The translations under genes were made by a program, and so were the position numbers. The notes beneath the pieces are model-generated. The model did no database searches. It was not told where the DNA came from and was given only the letters and a program-made list of their open reading frames with translations. Shown one piece after another: positions 1-8,172 of a stretch of 20,642 nt of DNA. This stretch comes from JBJTIF01 sp046094825 (lineage in GTDB: Bacteria; Actinomycetota; UBA4738; HRBIN12): contig JBJTIF010000144.1 of NCBI GenBank assembly GCA_046094825.1, positions 1-20,642 on the forward strand, in the 5' to 3' direction. Each line of letters begins with the position of its first letter. Position 1 is the first letter of the stretch.

Positions 1-1540
1 GGGCGCGGTCGTAGGCCTGCAGCGCCGGTGACGAGTCGTCGTAGGAGGCCACGTAGTCGCCCACCGGGACGCCCGCGACCACGGCCTTCCACCGATCGGG
101 ACGCGTCCCCGCGCCGAGCAGCCCGAGATAGCCGCCCCACGACCAACCTGCCAGCACCACGCGATCGGGGTCGGCGATGCCGCGGGCGATGAGGTCGTCG
201 GCCCCGGCGGTCACGTCCTCGAGCTCGGGGAACCCGACGTCGCCGATGATGCGGTCGCGCCACCGCCGCCCGTACCCCGTCGAGCCCCGGTAGTTCACGA
301 TCGCCACCGCGAACCCGAGGTCCACGATCGCCTGCGCGTCGGGGTGGAACGTGTCGCCGTAGAGCCAGGTCGGGCCGCCGTGCACCTTCAGGTAGAGCGG
401 GAACGGTCCGGGCCCCTCCGGGGCGACGACGAAGCCGTGCACGGTCTCGCCGACGGGGTTCGCGAACGTCCACGACCGGTACGGACGCCCGGTCGGATCC
501 CCCGGACCGTGCCCCTCGTCCGGCGGCGCGAGCACCGCAGCGTCGCGGTCGTCGAGCACGCGCGAGGCCCGCGTGCTGTGGAGCTCGCGACGCCACACCG
601 AGCCATCGGGTCGCACACGCGCCCCCGCGATCTCGCCGCGTGCCGGGGCGAGCTCGATGATGCCGCCGGTCGCGAGGTCGACGCGCAGGAGCGCGTCGCG
701 ACCCCGGTGCCGGTGCAGGACGAGGATCGACCGCGCGTCGGCGAACCAGTCGAGCGGGTGCGCCTCCCCGGGGAGGTCGAGCCGCAGATCGATGCGCTCG
801 CCGGTCCGCGGATCCCACGTCGCCGGTCGCGTGAGGTCGTCTCGTTCGTGCGCGATGAGGAGACGGCGGTCCGACGGGTCCGGCGACCACGCGACCGGCG
901 ACAGCGCGGAGTCCGCGCCGTCCGAGAGGACGCCGAGCTCGCGCCCGTCCGCGAGGTCGAGGACGCGGAGCACGCGGTGCAGCGAATCCCCGCCGCGGGC
1001 GGTCGCGATGCAGAGCGCCCCGCCGTCCGGCGACACCCCGCCGCGCACCGTCCCCTCGATGCCGACGTCGCCCGGCCCGATCGAGATCGCCTCATCGTCG
1101 GTGCGGAGCACGCGCGTCCCGGCGGCGTCGCGGACGACGACCGCGAACCCGGCCGCGTCGGCGAGGACCGCGGCGGTCGCGGTGCCCCCGAGCGAGATGC
1201 CCTCGGGCCACCCGTGCGGCGCGCCGGGGAGGAGGTCGCGGGGCTCGCCGCCGCCGAACGGGGCCGCCACCCAGCGCCCCGATTCGTCGCCCGTCGCGTC
1301 GGAGAACCAGATGACCTCGCTGCCGTCGTGCGACACCTCCGCGAGGACGACGCCGACCGGCTCGGAGGTGGCGCGGCGGTGCGTCCCCGAGGCGCGGTCC
1401 CACGCGTACGCCTGGAGGATCCCGGACGCGTCGGACACGTACACGAGCCGGTCGGGGGCGGCGTCGGACCAGTGCGGCAACGTGGCGACGGGGACGCGGA
1501 AGCGCGCCTCCCACGCGGCGCGGGTCGCGCCGCCGCTCAT
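1..1540 (-). CDS. S9 family peptidase (prolyl oligopeptidase-like), C-terminus beyond window
   Basis: Partial gene: 513 codons are visible from an ATG at 1540 and the frame runs off the left edge. The N-terminal ~300 residues look like the beta-propeller of S9 peptidases, with repeated motifs such as YVSDASG and WFSDATGD. The C-terminal part is the alpha/beta-hydrolase domain: KVHGGPTW (oxyanion region), NYRGSTGYG, and the nucleophile elbow GWSWGGY with Ser467 (codon at 140-142). The catalytic Asp and His must lie past the edge. There is no signal peptide, so it probably acts in the cytoplasm, cleaving short oligopeptides. Its ATG overlaps the stop of the ATPase gene upstream (ATGA, 1537-1540), which makes it the last visible cistron of the peptide-import operon and suggests that it processes imported peptides. 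The family assignment is firm; substrate preference (dipeptidyl versus acylaminoacyl peptidase) cannot be told. Confidence 0.9.
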   Translation of the reverse strand, partial: MSGGATRAAWEARFRVPVATLPHWSDAAPDRLVYVSDASGILQAYAWDRASGTHRRATSEPVGVVLAEVSHDGSEVIWFSDATGDESGRWVAAPFGGGEPRDLLPGAPHGWPEGISLGGTATAAVLADAAGFAVVVRDAAGTRVLRTDDEAISIGPGDVGIEGTVRGGVSPDGGALCIATARGGDSLHRVLRVLDLADGRELGVLSDGADSALSPVAWSPDPSDRRLLIAHERDDLTRPATWDPRTGERIDLRLDLPGEAHPLDWFADARSILVLHRHRGRDALLRVDLATGGIIELAPARGEIAGARVRPDGSVWRRELHSTRASRVLDDRDAAVLAPPDEGHGPGDPTGRPYRSWTFANPVGETVHGFVVAPEGPGPFPLYLKVHGGPTWLYGDTFHPDAQAIVDLGFAVAIVNYRGSTGYGRRWRDRIIGDVGFPELEDVTAGADDLIARGIADPDRVVLAGWSWGGYLGLLGAGTRPDRWKAVVAGVPVGDYVASYDDSSPALQAYDRA

Positions 1541-2562
1541 GGACGACCGCCCGATGTCGGCGCGGACGCGAGGTGACAGGCGACCGTGTGCCCGGACGCG
1601 ACCTCGTCGAGGGCGAGGTCGAGGGTGCGGCAGCGTTCCTCGACGCCCGCGGCGGCCGCGGTCCCGTCGGCGAGCGCGGGGCACCGGGGATGGAACCGGC
1701 ACCCCGGGGGGATGCGTGAGGGGTCGGGCGGCTCGCCGGCGATCGACGCGCGCCCGATCCCGCCCTCCTCCGGGACGACGTCGAGGAGCGCGCGCGTGTA
1801 CGGGTGGCGGGGGCGCGTGAGGACCTCCTCCGCGGGACCGAGCTCCACGACGCGACCGAGGTACATCACGGCGACGCGATCGGCGATCGTCCACGCGAGG
1901 CCGAGGTCGTGGGTGACGACGAGCATCGCGATCCCGAGCTCGTCGCGGAGCCCGAGGAGGAGCTTCAGGATCTCGCCGCGGACCGACGCGTCGAGGTTCG
2001 AGACCGGCTCGTCGGCGACGATGACCTCGGGCTCGAGGACGAGCGCGCCCGCGATGACGACGCGCTGGCGCTGGCCGCCGGAGAGCTCGTGCGGGTAGGC
2101 GAGGTAGAACCGCTCCGGAGGTCGCAGACCCGACCTCGCGAGGGCGCGGGCGACGAGTTCCTCCTCCGACGCATCGCTCCGGTGCTCGCGGTGGATGCGC
2201 AGCCCCTCCGCGACCGATTCGTACACCGTCTGGCGCGGGTTCAGCGACGCCGTCGGATCCTGGAACACCATCTGGACGCGTCGCCGGTAGGCGCGGAGAT
2301 CACGGTCGATCGGTTCGCCGCCGAAGGTGATCGTCCCGGCGTCGGGTCGCTGGAGCCCCATGACGGCGCGGGCGAGCGTCGTCTTCCCGCAGCCCGACTC
2401 GCCGGCGAGCGCGAGCACCTCGCCACGACGCAGGTCGAGGTCGACCCCGTCGACCGCGCGCGCCCGCTCGCCGCGACCGCGACCGAGGATGCCGCCGAGC
2501 ACCGACTCGCGCGCGTCGAACCCGACGCGGAGACCGCGAACCTCGAGGAGCGCGTCACCCAC
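1537..2562 (-). CDS. Oligopeptide/dipeptide ABC transporter ATP-binding protein (OppF/DppF type)
   Basis: A 341-residue ATPase that powers peptide uptake together with the ATPase encoded just upstream. Visible motifs are Walker A GESGCGKT (residues 54-61), Q-loop FQDP (~101), signature LSGGQ (160-164), Walker B IVADEP (~181-186) and H-loop VTHD (His218). The C-terminal oligopeptide-transporter extension is present, with HPYTRALL (~253) and PPGCRFHPRCP (~287-297). I chose the GTG at 2562, which gives a normal N-terminus and overlaps the preceding stop by 8 bases. The longer open frame to 2781 adds only arginine-rich antisense-like sequence that lies inside the upstream gene. The final TGA overlaps the S9 peptidase start. 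It may be intact while its partner ATPase is broken. Family confidence is high; Opp versus Dpp substrate class is not resolvable. Confidence 0.92.
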   Translation of the reverse strand: MGDALLEVRGLRVGFDARESVLGGILGRGRGERARAVDGVDLDLRRGEVLALAGESGCGKTTLARAVMGLQRPDAGTITFGGEPIDRDLRAYRRRVQMVFQDPTASLNPRQTVYESVAEGLRIHREHRSDASEEELVARALARSGLRPPERFYLAYPHELSGGQRQRVVIAGALVLEPEVIVADEPVSNLDASVRGEILKLLLGLRDELGIAMLVVTHDLGLAWTIADRVAVMYLGRVVELGPAEEVLTRPRHPYTRALLDVVPEEGGIGRASIAGEPPDPSRIPPGCRFHPRCPALADGTAAAAGVEERCRTLDLALDEVASGHTVACHLASAPTSGGRP

Positions 2563-3476
2563 GGGGGCCCCCGACGAGCAGGCAGGCGGCGGCACGGTCC
2601 GCGCCGGCCGCGACGAGCGGCGGGACGGTCGTCGCGCAGTCGGCGAACGCGACCGGGCAGCGGGGGTGGAACGCGCAGCCCGGCGGCACCGACTCCGGCT
2701 GCGGCGGGTCGCCCCCGAGTCCCGACGGAGCCATCCGGAACCGCGGGTCGCCGATCGTCGGGTACGCGGCCGCGAGCGCACGCGTGTACGGGTGCGCGGG
2801 TTCGCGGAACACCGCGCCGGCGGGTCCCTCCTCGACGATCGATCCCGCGTACATGACCGCGAGCCGGTCGCAGACCTCGACGAGCACCGCGAGGTCGTGG
2901 GTGATGAAGAGCATCGCGAGGCCGAGCCGGTCCTGGAGGTCCTTCAGGAGCCGGAGGACCTGCGCCTGGACGACGACGTCGAGCGCCGTCGTCGGCTCAT
3001 CGGCGATGACGAGCTGCGGGTCGCACGCGAGCGCCATCGCGATCATCACCCGCTGCTTCTGGCCGCCGGAGAGCTCGTGCGGGTCGTCGCCGGCGCGACG
3101 CGCCCGCGGCGTCGGTCGTCCCGTGGACGAGCATCGCCTCCGCGACCTGGTCGCCGATCGTCCGCACGGGGTTCAGCGCGTGGAGCGCGCCCTGGAAGAT
3201 CACCGATGCTCCCGCCCATCGCACCGCGCGCAGCCGTCCGGGCTTCATCGTGAGGAGGTCCTCCCCGTCGAGGAGCACCTCGCCGGCGACCTCCGTCTCG
3301 GGCGGTAGGAGCCGCATCGCGGCGTTCACGATCGTGGACTTGCCGCAGCCGGACTCCCCCGCCATCCCGAGCACCTCGCCGCGACCGATGTCGAACGAGA
3401 CGCCGCGGACGGCGGGCACGCCGCCGCCCCGGGTCCGGTAGGTCACCCGGAGATCGCGGACGGAGAGCACGCTCAT
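2555..3476 (-). pseudogene. Oligopeptide/dipeptide ABC transporter ATP-binding protein (OppD/DppD type), interrupted by deletion plus frameshift
   Basis: The N-terminal part starts at an ATG at 3476 (ATGA overlap with the permease stop). It has Walker A GESGCGKS (residues 40-47) and a Q-loop FQGALHALNPV (~94-104), and reads normally to about residue 125 (TTDAAGA, near 3104). In that frame the protein then becomes arginine-rich nonsense. The conserved continuation DDPHELSGGQKQRV, Walker B VIADEPTTALD, H-loop ITHD and the HPYTRAL / FHPRCP tail lie in another frame from about 3095 to 2555. Family members have roughly 57 residues between the Q-loop Gln and LSGG; here only about 40 can be pieced together. 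So some 50-56 bases are missing, with a length that is 2 modulo 3. Either this is a real inactivating lesion or an assembly error. If real, the transporter would lack one ATPase. Confidence 0.85.
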
Positions 3477-4390
3477 CGGCGCCGGAGCCTCGGGTTGAAG
3501 ACCTCGTCGAGCGCGAATCCGCACATCGTGAAGGCGAGCACGACGACGACGATCGCGAGCCCCGGCGGCACGAGCCACCACCACTGGCCGCTCGTCGCCG
3601 CCCCCCCGGTGAAGGCGAACTCGAGGAGCGTCCCCCACGAGATGCTCAGGGGATCGCCGAGCCCGAGGAACGAGAGCGTCGTCTCGGACAGGATCGCGAT
3701 CGCGATCGTGAGGACCGTGTTCGCGAAGATGAGCGGCCCGACGTTCGGCAGGATGTGCCGGGTCACGAGGTGCCACCCCGAGGCCCCGAGCGCCCGCGCG
3801 CGCTCGACGTAGGGACGGGTCTTCACGGAGAGCACCTGGGCGCGCACGATGCGCGCCGTCGCCGGCCACGACGTGGAGCCGATCACGAGGACGATGACGA
3901 GGAGCGACCGACCGAGCACCGAGGCGAGGACGATCGCGAGCGGCAGGAACGGGATCACGAGGAACCAGTCGGTGAGGCGCATGAGCACCGTCTCCGACGT
4001 CCGTCCGAGGTAGCCCGCGGCGATGCCGACGACCGCGCCGATCCCGACGGAGATGAGCGTCGCGAGGAACCCGACGAGGAGCGAGATCCGCGAGCCCCAG
4101 ATCGTGAGCGCGAGCACCGAGCGGCCGAGGTTGTCGGTGCCGAAGGGGAACCGCGCGGAGGGCGGCGCGTACGGCGCACCGTTGCACGTGCACGTCGCCG
4201 AGAGCGCCTCCCGGTCGACGAGGAGCGGCGCGGCGAGGGCGAGGAGCACGAAGGCCGCGAGGATCCCGAGACCCCACACGCCCATCCGGTTCGCGCGGAA
4301 GACGGCCCAGGTGCGACGGACCGCCGCACGGCGTCGCGCGCGGACGATCGCGCGGGGCGAGGTCGGCGTGCCCGGGCGGGGATCGTTCAT
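3473..4390 (-). CDS. Peptide ABC transporter permease (OppC/DppC type)
   Basis: A 305-residue inner-membrane permease forming the translocation pore with the preceding gene product. The start at 4390 (MNDPRPG) is set by the ATGA overlap with the upstream permease stop; the open frame continuing to 5008 is antisense-like shadow. The N-terminal segment RRTWAVFRANRMGVWGLG precedes the first membrane helix (~40-55), as in OppC. A periplasm-facing loop with FPFGTDNLGRSVL follows, a hallmark of this subfamily, then five further hydrophobic segments. The ATPase-contacting EAA loop reads YVERARALGASGWHLVTRHILPN in two adjoining parts. Length is normal for the family and no disruption is seen. The extra-cytoplasmic loop contains CTCNG, two close cysteines that are unusual but not diagnostic. 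Confidence 0.93.
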   Translation of the reverse strand: MNDPRPGTPTSPRAIVRARRRAAVRRTWAVFRANRMGVWGLGILAAFVLLALAAPLLVDREALSATCTCNGAPYAPPSARFPFGTDNLGRSVLALTIWGSRISLLVGFLATLISVGIGAVVGIAAGYLGRTSETVLMRLTDWFLVIPFLPLAIVLASVLGRSLLVIVLVIGSTSWPATARIVRAQVLSVKTRPYVERARALGASGWHLVTRHILPNVGPLIFANTVLTIAIAILSETTLSFLGLGDPLSISWGTLLEFAFTGGAATSGQWWWLVPPGLAIVVVVLAFTMCGFALDEVFNPRLRRR

Positions 4391-5358
4391 CGCGCGCGCA
4401 CCCGGGGATCGAGGCTCGAGTAGAGGAGATCGGCGAGGAGGTTCGCGACGATCACCGCGGCGGAGAAGAGGAGGAAGAGCGCCTGCAGGAGCGGGTAGTC
4501 CTTGCTCTCGATCGCCTGGACGGAGAGCCATCCGACGCCCGGCCACGAGAACACGTACTCGACGGTGATCGCGCCGGAGAACACGAACCCGAGCGAGAGG
4601 AACGTGATCGTCACCGTCGGCAGGAGCGCGTTCGGGACGGCGTGGCGCCACAGGACATCCCGATCGCGCACGCCCTTCGCCCGCGCCGTCGTGACGAAGT
4701 CCTCGCCGACGACATCGATCATCGAGTTCCGCATGATGAGCGCGTACTCCCCGAGGTAGGCGACGGTGAGGACGAGGAACGGCAGGACGAGGTGGTTGAG
4801 GACGTCGACCGCGTGCCCGAGCCCGGAGAGGTCGGCGCCGGGGGTCGCGTACCCGCCGGTGGGCAGGAGCCCGAGCACCCCCGAGAACAGCATGAGCATG
4901 AGGATGCCGAACCAGAACTCCGGCATCGCGTACGCGAAGAGCGTGACGCCCTGCGAGACGACGTCGAACCGACGCCCCGGCCGCCACCCGCCGCGGATCC
5001 CGATCCACAGGCCGATGAGCGCGGACGCGAGCGTCGAGAGCCCGACGAGGAGGACCGTCGGCCAGAGCTTGCCGCCGACCACCTCCGCGACATCCGCGCC
5101 CTTCAGGAAGAACGACTGGCCGAAGTTCAGCGTCGCGGTGTCGACGACGTACGAGACGAACTGCTCCGGCAGGGGCCGGTCGAGGCCGAGGTCCGCGCGC
5201 ATCTCCGCGATGTTCTCCGGACTGAACGCCGCGGTGCCCCGGAGCAGGAGCGCCGCGGGGTCACCCGGGAGCACCCGGAAGAGGAAGAAGTTGAAGACGA
5301 GGACGAAGGCGAGGGTGAGGAGGGCCTGCAGGGACTTGCCGAGCAGGTACCTCCGCAC
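4387..5358 (-). CDS. Peptide ABC transporter permease (OppB/DppB type)
   Basis: A 323-residue permease. The start MRRYLLGKSLQALLTL has the short positively charged N-terminus and first helix typical of OppB/DppB, followed by the family marker FRVLPGDPA (~28-36). A large external loop (about 40-100) carries DLGLDRPLPEQF. Several hydrophobic segments follow, with the EAA loop FVTTARAKGVRDRDVLWRHA and the downstream AVPNALLPTVTI. The C-terminus ends LADLLYSSLDPRVR, again typical. It begins 12 bases after the binding-protein stop and its own stop overlaps the next permease start, so it is embedded in the operon. No lesion is visible. Substrate class (di- versus oligopeptide, or another solute) is not determined by the permease sequence. 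Confidence 0.94.
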   Translation of the reverse strand: MRRYLLGKSLQALLTLAFVLVFNFFLFRVLPGDPAALLLRGTAAFSPENIAEMRADLGLDRPLPEQFVSYVVDTATLNFGQSFFLKGADVAEVVGGKLWPTVLLVGLSTLASALIGLWIGIRGGWRPGRRFDVVSQGVTLFAYAMPEFWFGILMLMLFSGVLGLLPTGGYATPGADLSGLGHAVDVLNHLVLPFLVLTVAYLGEYALIMRNSMIDVVGEDFVTTARAKGVRDRDVLWRHAVPNALLPTVTITFLSLGFVFSGAITVEYVFSWPGVGWLSVQAIESKDYPLLQALFLLFSAAVIVANLLADLLYSSLDPRVRAR

Positions 5359-5370
5359 CCTCGCCTCGGA

Positions 5371-7212
5371 TCAGACGTCGTCGCCGTCGCCGGCGCGGCG
5401 TCGGCGCATCGCGGCCACGGCGACGATCGCGACGCCGGCCGCGATGAGCCCGACCCACACCCCGGCACCGAGCCCGCGCGTCCGCACGCCGGTGTCGACC
5501 GCCGTGCCGACCGGACGCAGGGTCGTCCAGACGGTGCTCGGACCGCCGTAGCCCTCGAGGAGATCGCCCTCGGGCTGCGGCTGTGGGTTGTAGCCCTCGA
5601 ACGTGTCCGTCCGGTACGCCTGGAGGATCGGGTCGTACCACATGACCGCGTACGCGCTGTCCTCGTAGAAGATGCGCTGCATCTCCTCGACGATCGCCCA
5701 CCGCGCCTCGGGGTCGAGCGTCGCACGCTGCTCGAGGTAGAGCGCGTCGTACTCGGGGTTGCAGTAGTACGCGTCGTTGTTGCCGTACTCGGTCCCGTCC
5801 GGCGGACGCGAGTCGCACGTGAACCACCCGAGGGCGACGTCGGGGTCGGGGTCGGGGATCCAGCCCCACGAGAAGAGGTCGTACTCGCCCGCGACGATGA
5901 GGTCGCCGAGCGCGGCCGAGGTGATCGCCTCGACCTGCGCGTCGATGCCGATCTCGGCGAGCCACGGCCGGACGAACTCCGCGGCGTCGACCGAGGTCTG
6001 CTCGCTCGTGCGGACGTAGTACCGGAAGACGAGCGACTGCCCGCAGTCCGGCATCTCGCGGACGCCGTCGCCATCGCAGTCGGCGTAGCCGGCGGCGTCG
6101 AGCATCGCGTTCGCGCCGTCGATGTCCCACGAGATGAGGTCGTCGCCGGACGGCGCCCACCGCGCACCGGCGACGGACACCGGCGGGACGATCGTGTCGC
6201 CCGCCTGGCCGTAGCCCAGGAGGACCTTGTCGACGAGCTGCTGCGAGTCGATCGCCATGCGGACCGCCCGGCGCACCGTGACGTCGGCGAGGGCGGGGTG
6301 CCCGTCGCCGTGGGGCGTGAACGTGTCCGTCGCCGGAGCGACGGCGGAACCGGCGGTCATACCGATCTCGGAGAAGGAGGGGATCGTTCCGGCCATCCGC
6401 TCGATGTTCGGCTCGTCGGCGAGGGAGTTGTAGACGTTCGACGAGCTGAAGTACGCGAGGTCCACCTCCCCCGCCTTCAGGGCCTCGGCGAGCGCGTCCT
6501 CGTTCTTGAAGATGCGGTAGATGAGCTCATCGACGTAGGGCTCGTCGCCGACCCAGTAGGGGTTGCGCTCGAGCCGGACGTACTCGCCGACCTTGTACTC
6601 GACGACGACGAAGGGGCCGCTGCCGACCATCGGCACGTTCTCGAAGCCCTTCGGCTTCTCGAGGCCGCCCCAGATGTGCTCCGGCAGGATGTACGCGTAG
6701 ATGTACGGGGCCTCGGCCGCGTAGAGCCCCGTCGGCTCCGTCGTGCGGAACGTGATCGTCGTGTCATCGGGGGCGGTCACCGGCCCATCGATGAGACCGA
6801 GGTAGGTCGACGGCAGGTACGCGTTCTTGTCCTTGTAGAGGTTGAGCGAGAACGCGACGTCGCGCGCCGTGAGCGGCTCGCCATCCGACCAGAGGATGCC
6901 CGAGCGGATCGTGTACGTGAACGTCTGGTTGTCCGCCCCCACCTCGACGTCGGTCACGAGTCCGCCGTCGGCGTCGACCCCGAAGTTCTCGTCGAAGTCC
7001 ACGAGGAGGTGGTACGCGGCCGTCCAGAAGTAGAAGTCGACCGCGAGGTAGCCGGTCATCGGGTTCAGGGAGTCGGGCTCGCCCGTCCCACCCCAGGTGA
7101 AGACGACCTTCTCGGCGGGGGCGGACGAGGTCTGCGCGATCGCCGCGCCCCCGAGCCCGATCACCGCCGTGGCGAGCACGAGCACGAGCGACACGAGACG
7201 TCGAGCCTGCAT
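5371..7212 (-). CDS. ABC transporter substrate-binding protein, SBP family 5, with C-terminal membrane anchor
   Basis: A 613-residue extracytoplasmic receptor of the peptide/nickel-binding (SBP_bac_5) family. The N-terminus MQARRLVSLVLVLA... is a Sec signal peptide with a probable cleavage after AIA26. There is no lipobox cysteine. The mature protein has the family motifs TGEPDSLNPMTG, the lobe motif LWSDGEPLTARDVAFSL (~110-126), GSGPFVVVEYKVGEYVRLERN and FRYYVRTSEQ. A DCDGDGVREMPD loop resembles a calcium-binding DxDxDG segment. The tail holds a hydrophobic stretch (~582-602) followed by RRRR, so the protein is probably anchored by a C-terminal transmembrane helix rather than by lipid. I chose ATG 7212 because a strong AGGAGG-type ribosome site precedes it and the signal peptide starts there; the longer frame to 7632 runs into the creatininase gene. 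Confidence 0.93.
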   Translation of the reverse strand: MQARRLVSLVLVLATAVIGLGGAAIAQTSSAPAEKVVFTWGGTGEPDSLNPMTGYLAVDFYFWTAAYHLLVDFDENFGVDADGGLVTDVEVGADNQTFTYTIRSGILWSDGEPLTARDVAFSLNLYKDKNAYLPSTYLGLIDGPVTAPDDTTITFRTTEPTGLYAAEAPYIYAYILPEHIWGGLEKPKGFENVPMVGSGPFVVVEYKVGEYVRLERNPYWVGDEPYVDELIYRIFKNEDALAEALKAGEVDLAYFSSSNVYNSLADEPNIERMAGTIPSFSEIGMTAGSAVAPATDTFTPHGDGHPALADVTVRRAVRMAIDSQQLVDKVLLGYGQAGDTIVPPVSVAGARWAPSGDDLISWDIDGANAMLDAAGYADCDGDGVREMPDCGQSLVFRYYVRTSEQTSVDAAEFVRPWLAEIGIDAQVEAITSAALGDLIVAGEYDLFSWGWIPDPDPDVALGWFTCDSRPPDGTEYGNNDAYYCNPEYDALYLEQRATLDPEARWAIVEEMQRIFYEDSAYAVMWYDPILQAYRTDTFEGYNPQPQPEGDLLEGYGGPSTVWTTLRPVGTAVDTGVRTRGLGAGVWVGLIAAGVAIVAVAAMRRRRAGDGDDV

Positions 7213-7215
7213 CGG

Positions 7216-7228
7216 TCCTCCCCCTCCT
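7216..7228 (-). promoter_or_regulatory. Ribosome binding site of the binding-protein gene
   Basis: On the minus strand AGGAGGGGGAGGA lies 3-10 bases before ATG 7212. It decides this start over upstream in-frame codons and shows that the operon's first cistron is translated from a leadered message, unlike the two genes at 8119 and 8173. Confidence 0.75.
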
Positions 7229-7309
7229 GCTGCACGGGCCGCCGGCGGGTCCGGTGGCCCCCAGCGGTTCCTACCCCCTCGCCCTCCGGGGCGCAAGCCG
7301 GGGCGGGAC

Positions 7310-8119
7310 TCAGGCCCGGTCGGTCGGTGGGGCGAGCACCGGCAGGGGCTTGCCCCGGAGCTCGCGGAGGTACCCGACGCTCTCGGCCACGGCCGCGTCG
7401 AGGAGCGCCCGCCCCTTCTCCGCCGTCGCGACCGTCGGGTCGCCGTGGACGCCGGTCGGCGACAGGGCGTTCCACCAGGGCATGAGGTGGAGCGGCCCAT
7501 CGGTCCAGTCGAGCCAGAAGTTCGCCCCCTCGAGCGCGTTGCCGCCGGCCACCGCGAGGTCCATGCGGACGACAGTGGGGTCGATCGCGAGGTAGATCGA
7601 GGTCTCGAGCTCGCAGGCGTGCCCCATCCCACCGCGACCGGAGGTGCGCACCCGCTCGATCGTCGCGAGACCCTCGGGGCTCGTCAGGTAGAACGCGGAC
7701 GCCGCGAGGACCCCGGGGTGCTCGAGGCCGACGAGGCGAGCCGCCATCTCGATGAGCGGGATGTTCGATCCGTGCCCGTTCAGGAACAGCATCCGGCGGA
7801 ACCCGTGTCGGGCGAGCGACGAGCCGATGTCGACCGCGTGCTTCACGAACGTCTCCCAGCCGATCGTGATCGGACCGGGGAACGCCATGTGGTGCGGCGT
7901 GTAGCCGTGGATGATCGGCGGCAGGAGCACGACGTCGTCGGGCAGCTCGGCGGCGGCACGGCGGCAGATCTCGGTCGCGATCCGGGTGTCGGTGTCGATC
8001 GGGAGGTGCGGTCCGTGGTCCTCGAGCGTCCCGGCGGGGATGAGGCACACGCGGTCCTCCTCGACCGCCCGGCGCACCTGCGGCCAGGAGAGACGTTCGT
8101 AGAGGAGGGGTTCGCCCAC
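7310..8119 (-). CDS. Creatininase family protein (creatinine amidohydrolase-like)
   Basis: A 269-residue metal-dependent hydrolase of the creatininase fold, which opens cyclic amides (creatinine to creatine in the name-giving enzyme; other members act on flavin/F420 or mycofactocin precursors). Metal-site motifs are TLEDHGPHLPIDTDT (Glu33, His35, Asp44 the likely ligands), LNGHGSN (Asn114-Gly-His116) and HACELETS (Glu170). The start is a GTG at 8119 with a -10-like TAGCAT six bases upstream and no ribosome site, so the message is probably leaderless. It lies 97 bases upstream of the peptide-import operon on the same strand and may be co-transcribed with it, which would suggest that the transporter imports an amide substrate. 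The family also includes non-catabolic members, so true creatininase activity is not established. Confidence 0.87.
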   Translation of the reverse strand: MGEPLLYERLSWPQVRRAVEEDRVCLIPAGTLEDHGPHLPIDTDTRIATEICRRAAAELPDDVVLLPPIIHGYTPHHMAFPGPITIGWETFVKHAVDIGSSLARHGFRRMLFLNGHGSNIPLIEMAARLVGLEHPGVLAASAFYLTSPEGLATIERVRTSGRGGMGHACELETSIYLAIDPTVVRMDLAVAGGNALEGANFWLDWTDGPLHLMPWWNALSPTGVHGDPTVATAEKGRALLDAAVAESVGYLRELRGKPLPVLAPPTDRA

Positions 8120-8125
8120 GCGCGG

Positions 8126-8131
8126 ATGCTA
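8126..8131 (-). promoter_or_regulatory. -10 element for leaderless creatininase-family mRNA
   Basis: TAGCAT (TAnnnT class) on the minus strand is followed by exactly six bases and then GTG 8119. Transcription starting about seven bases after a -10 would begin on the start codon itself. No Shine-Dalgarno sequence is present and no clear -35 is seen. Confidence 0.5.
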
Positions 8132-8160
8132 GCCAACTCCGCCGCCGGATGCGTCACGCC

Positions 8161-8166
8161 TAGTAT
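8161..8166 (+). promoter_or_regulatory. -10 element for leaderless CocE-type hydrolase mRNA
   Basis: TAGTAT is followed by six bases (CCGTCC) and then ATG 8173, the same geometry as the opposite-strand promoter 30 bases away. There is no ribosome site and no recognisable -35. The two promoters stand back to back in a 53-base gap, so they may compete or be co-regulated. Confidence 0.55.
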
Positions 8167-8172
8167 CCGTCC

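Noticed and set aside
7268..7273. TAGGAA on the minus strand upstream of the receptor gene, also seen just before the amidohydrolase start (14691-14696), considered as a shared -10
   Set aside because: It lacks the conserved final T of the -10 box, has different spacing in the two places and no -35; two occurrences are not enough.
4642..7485. A 947-codon open frame on the plus strand opposite the transporter genes
   Set aside because: Composition is almost only R, D, E, V, G, P and A with no motif. It mirrors the codon phase of the minus-strand permease and receptor genes, which are recognised families. It is an antisense shadow of GC-rich coding DNA.
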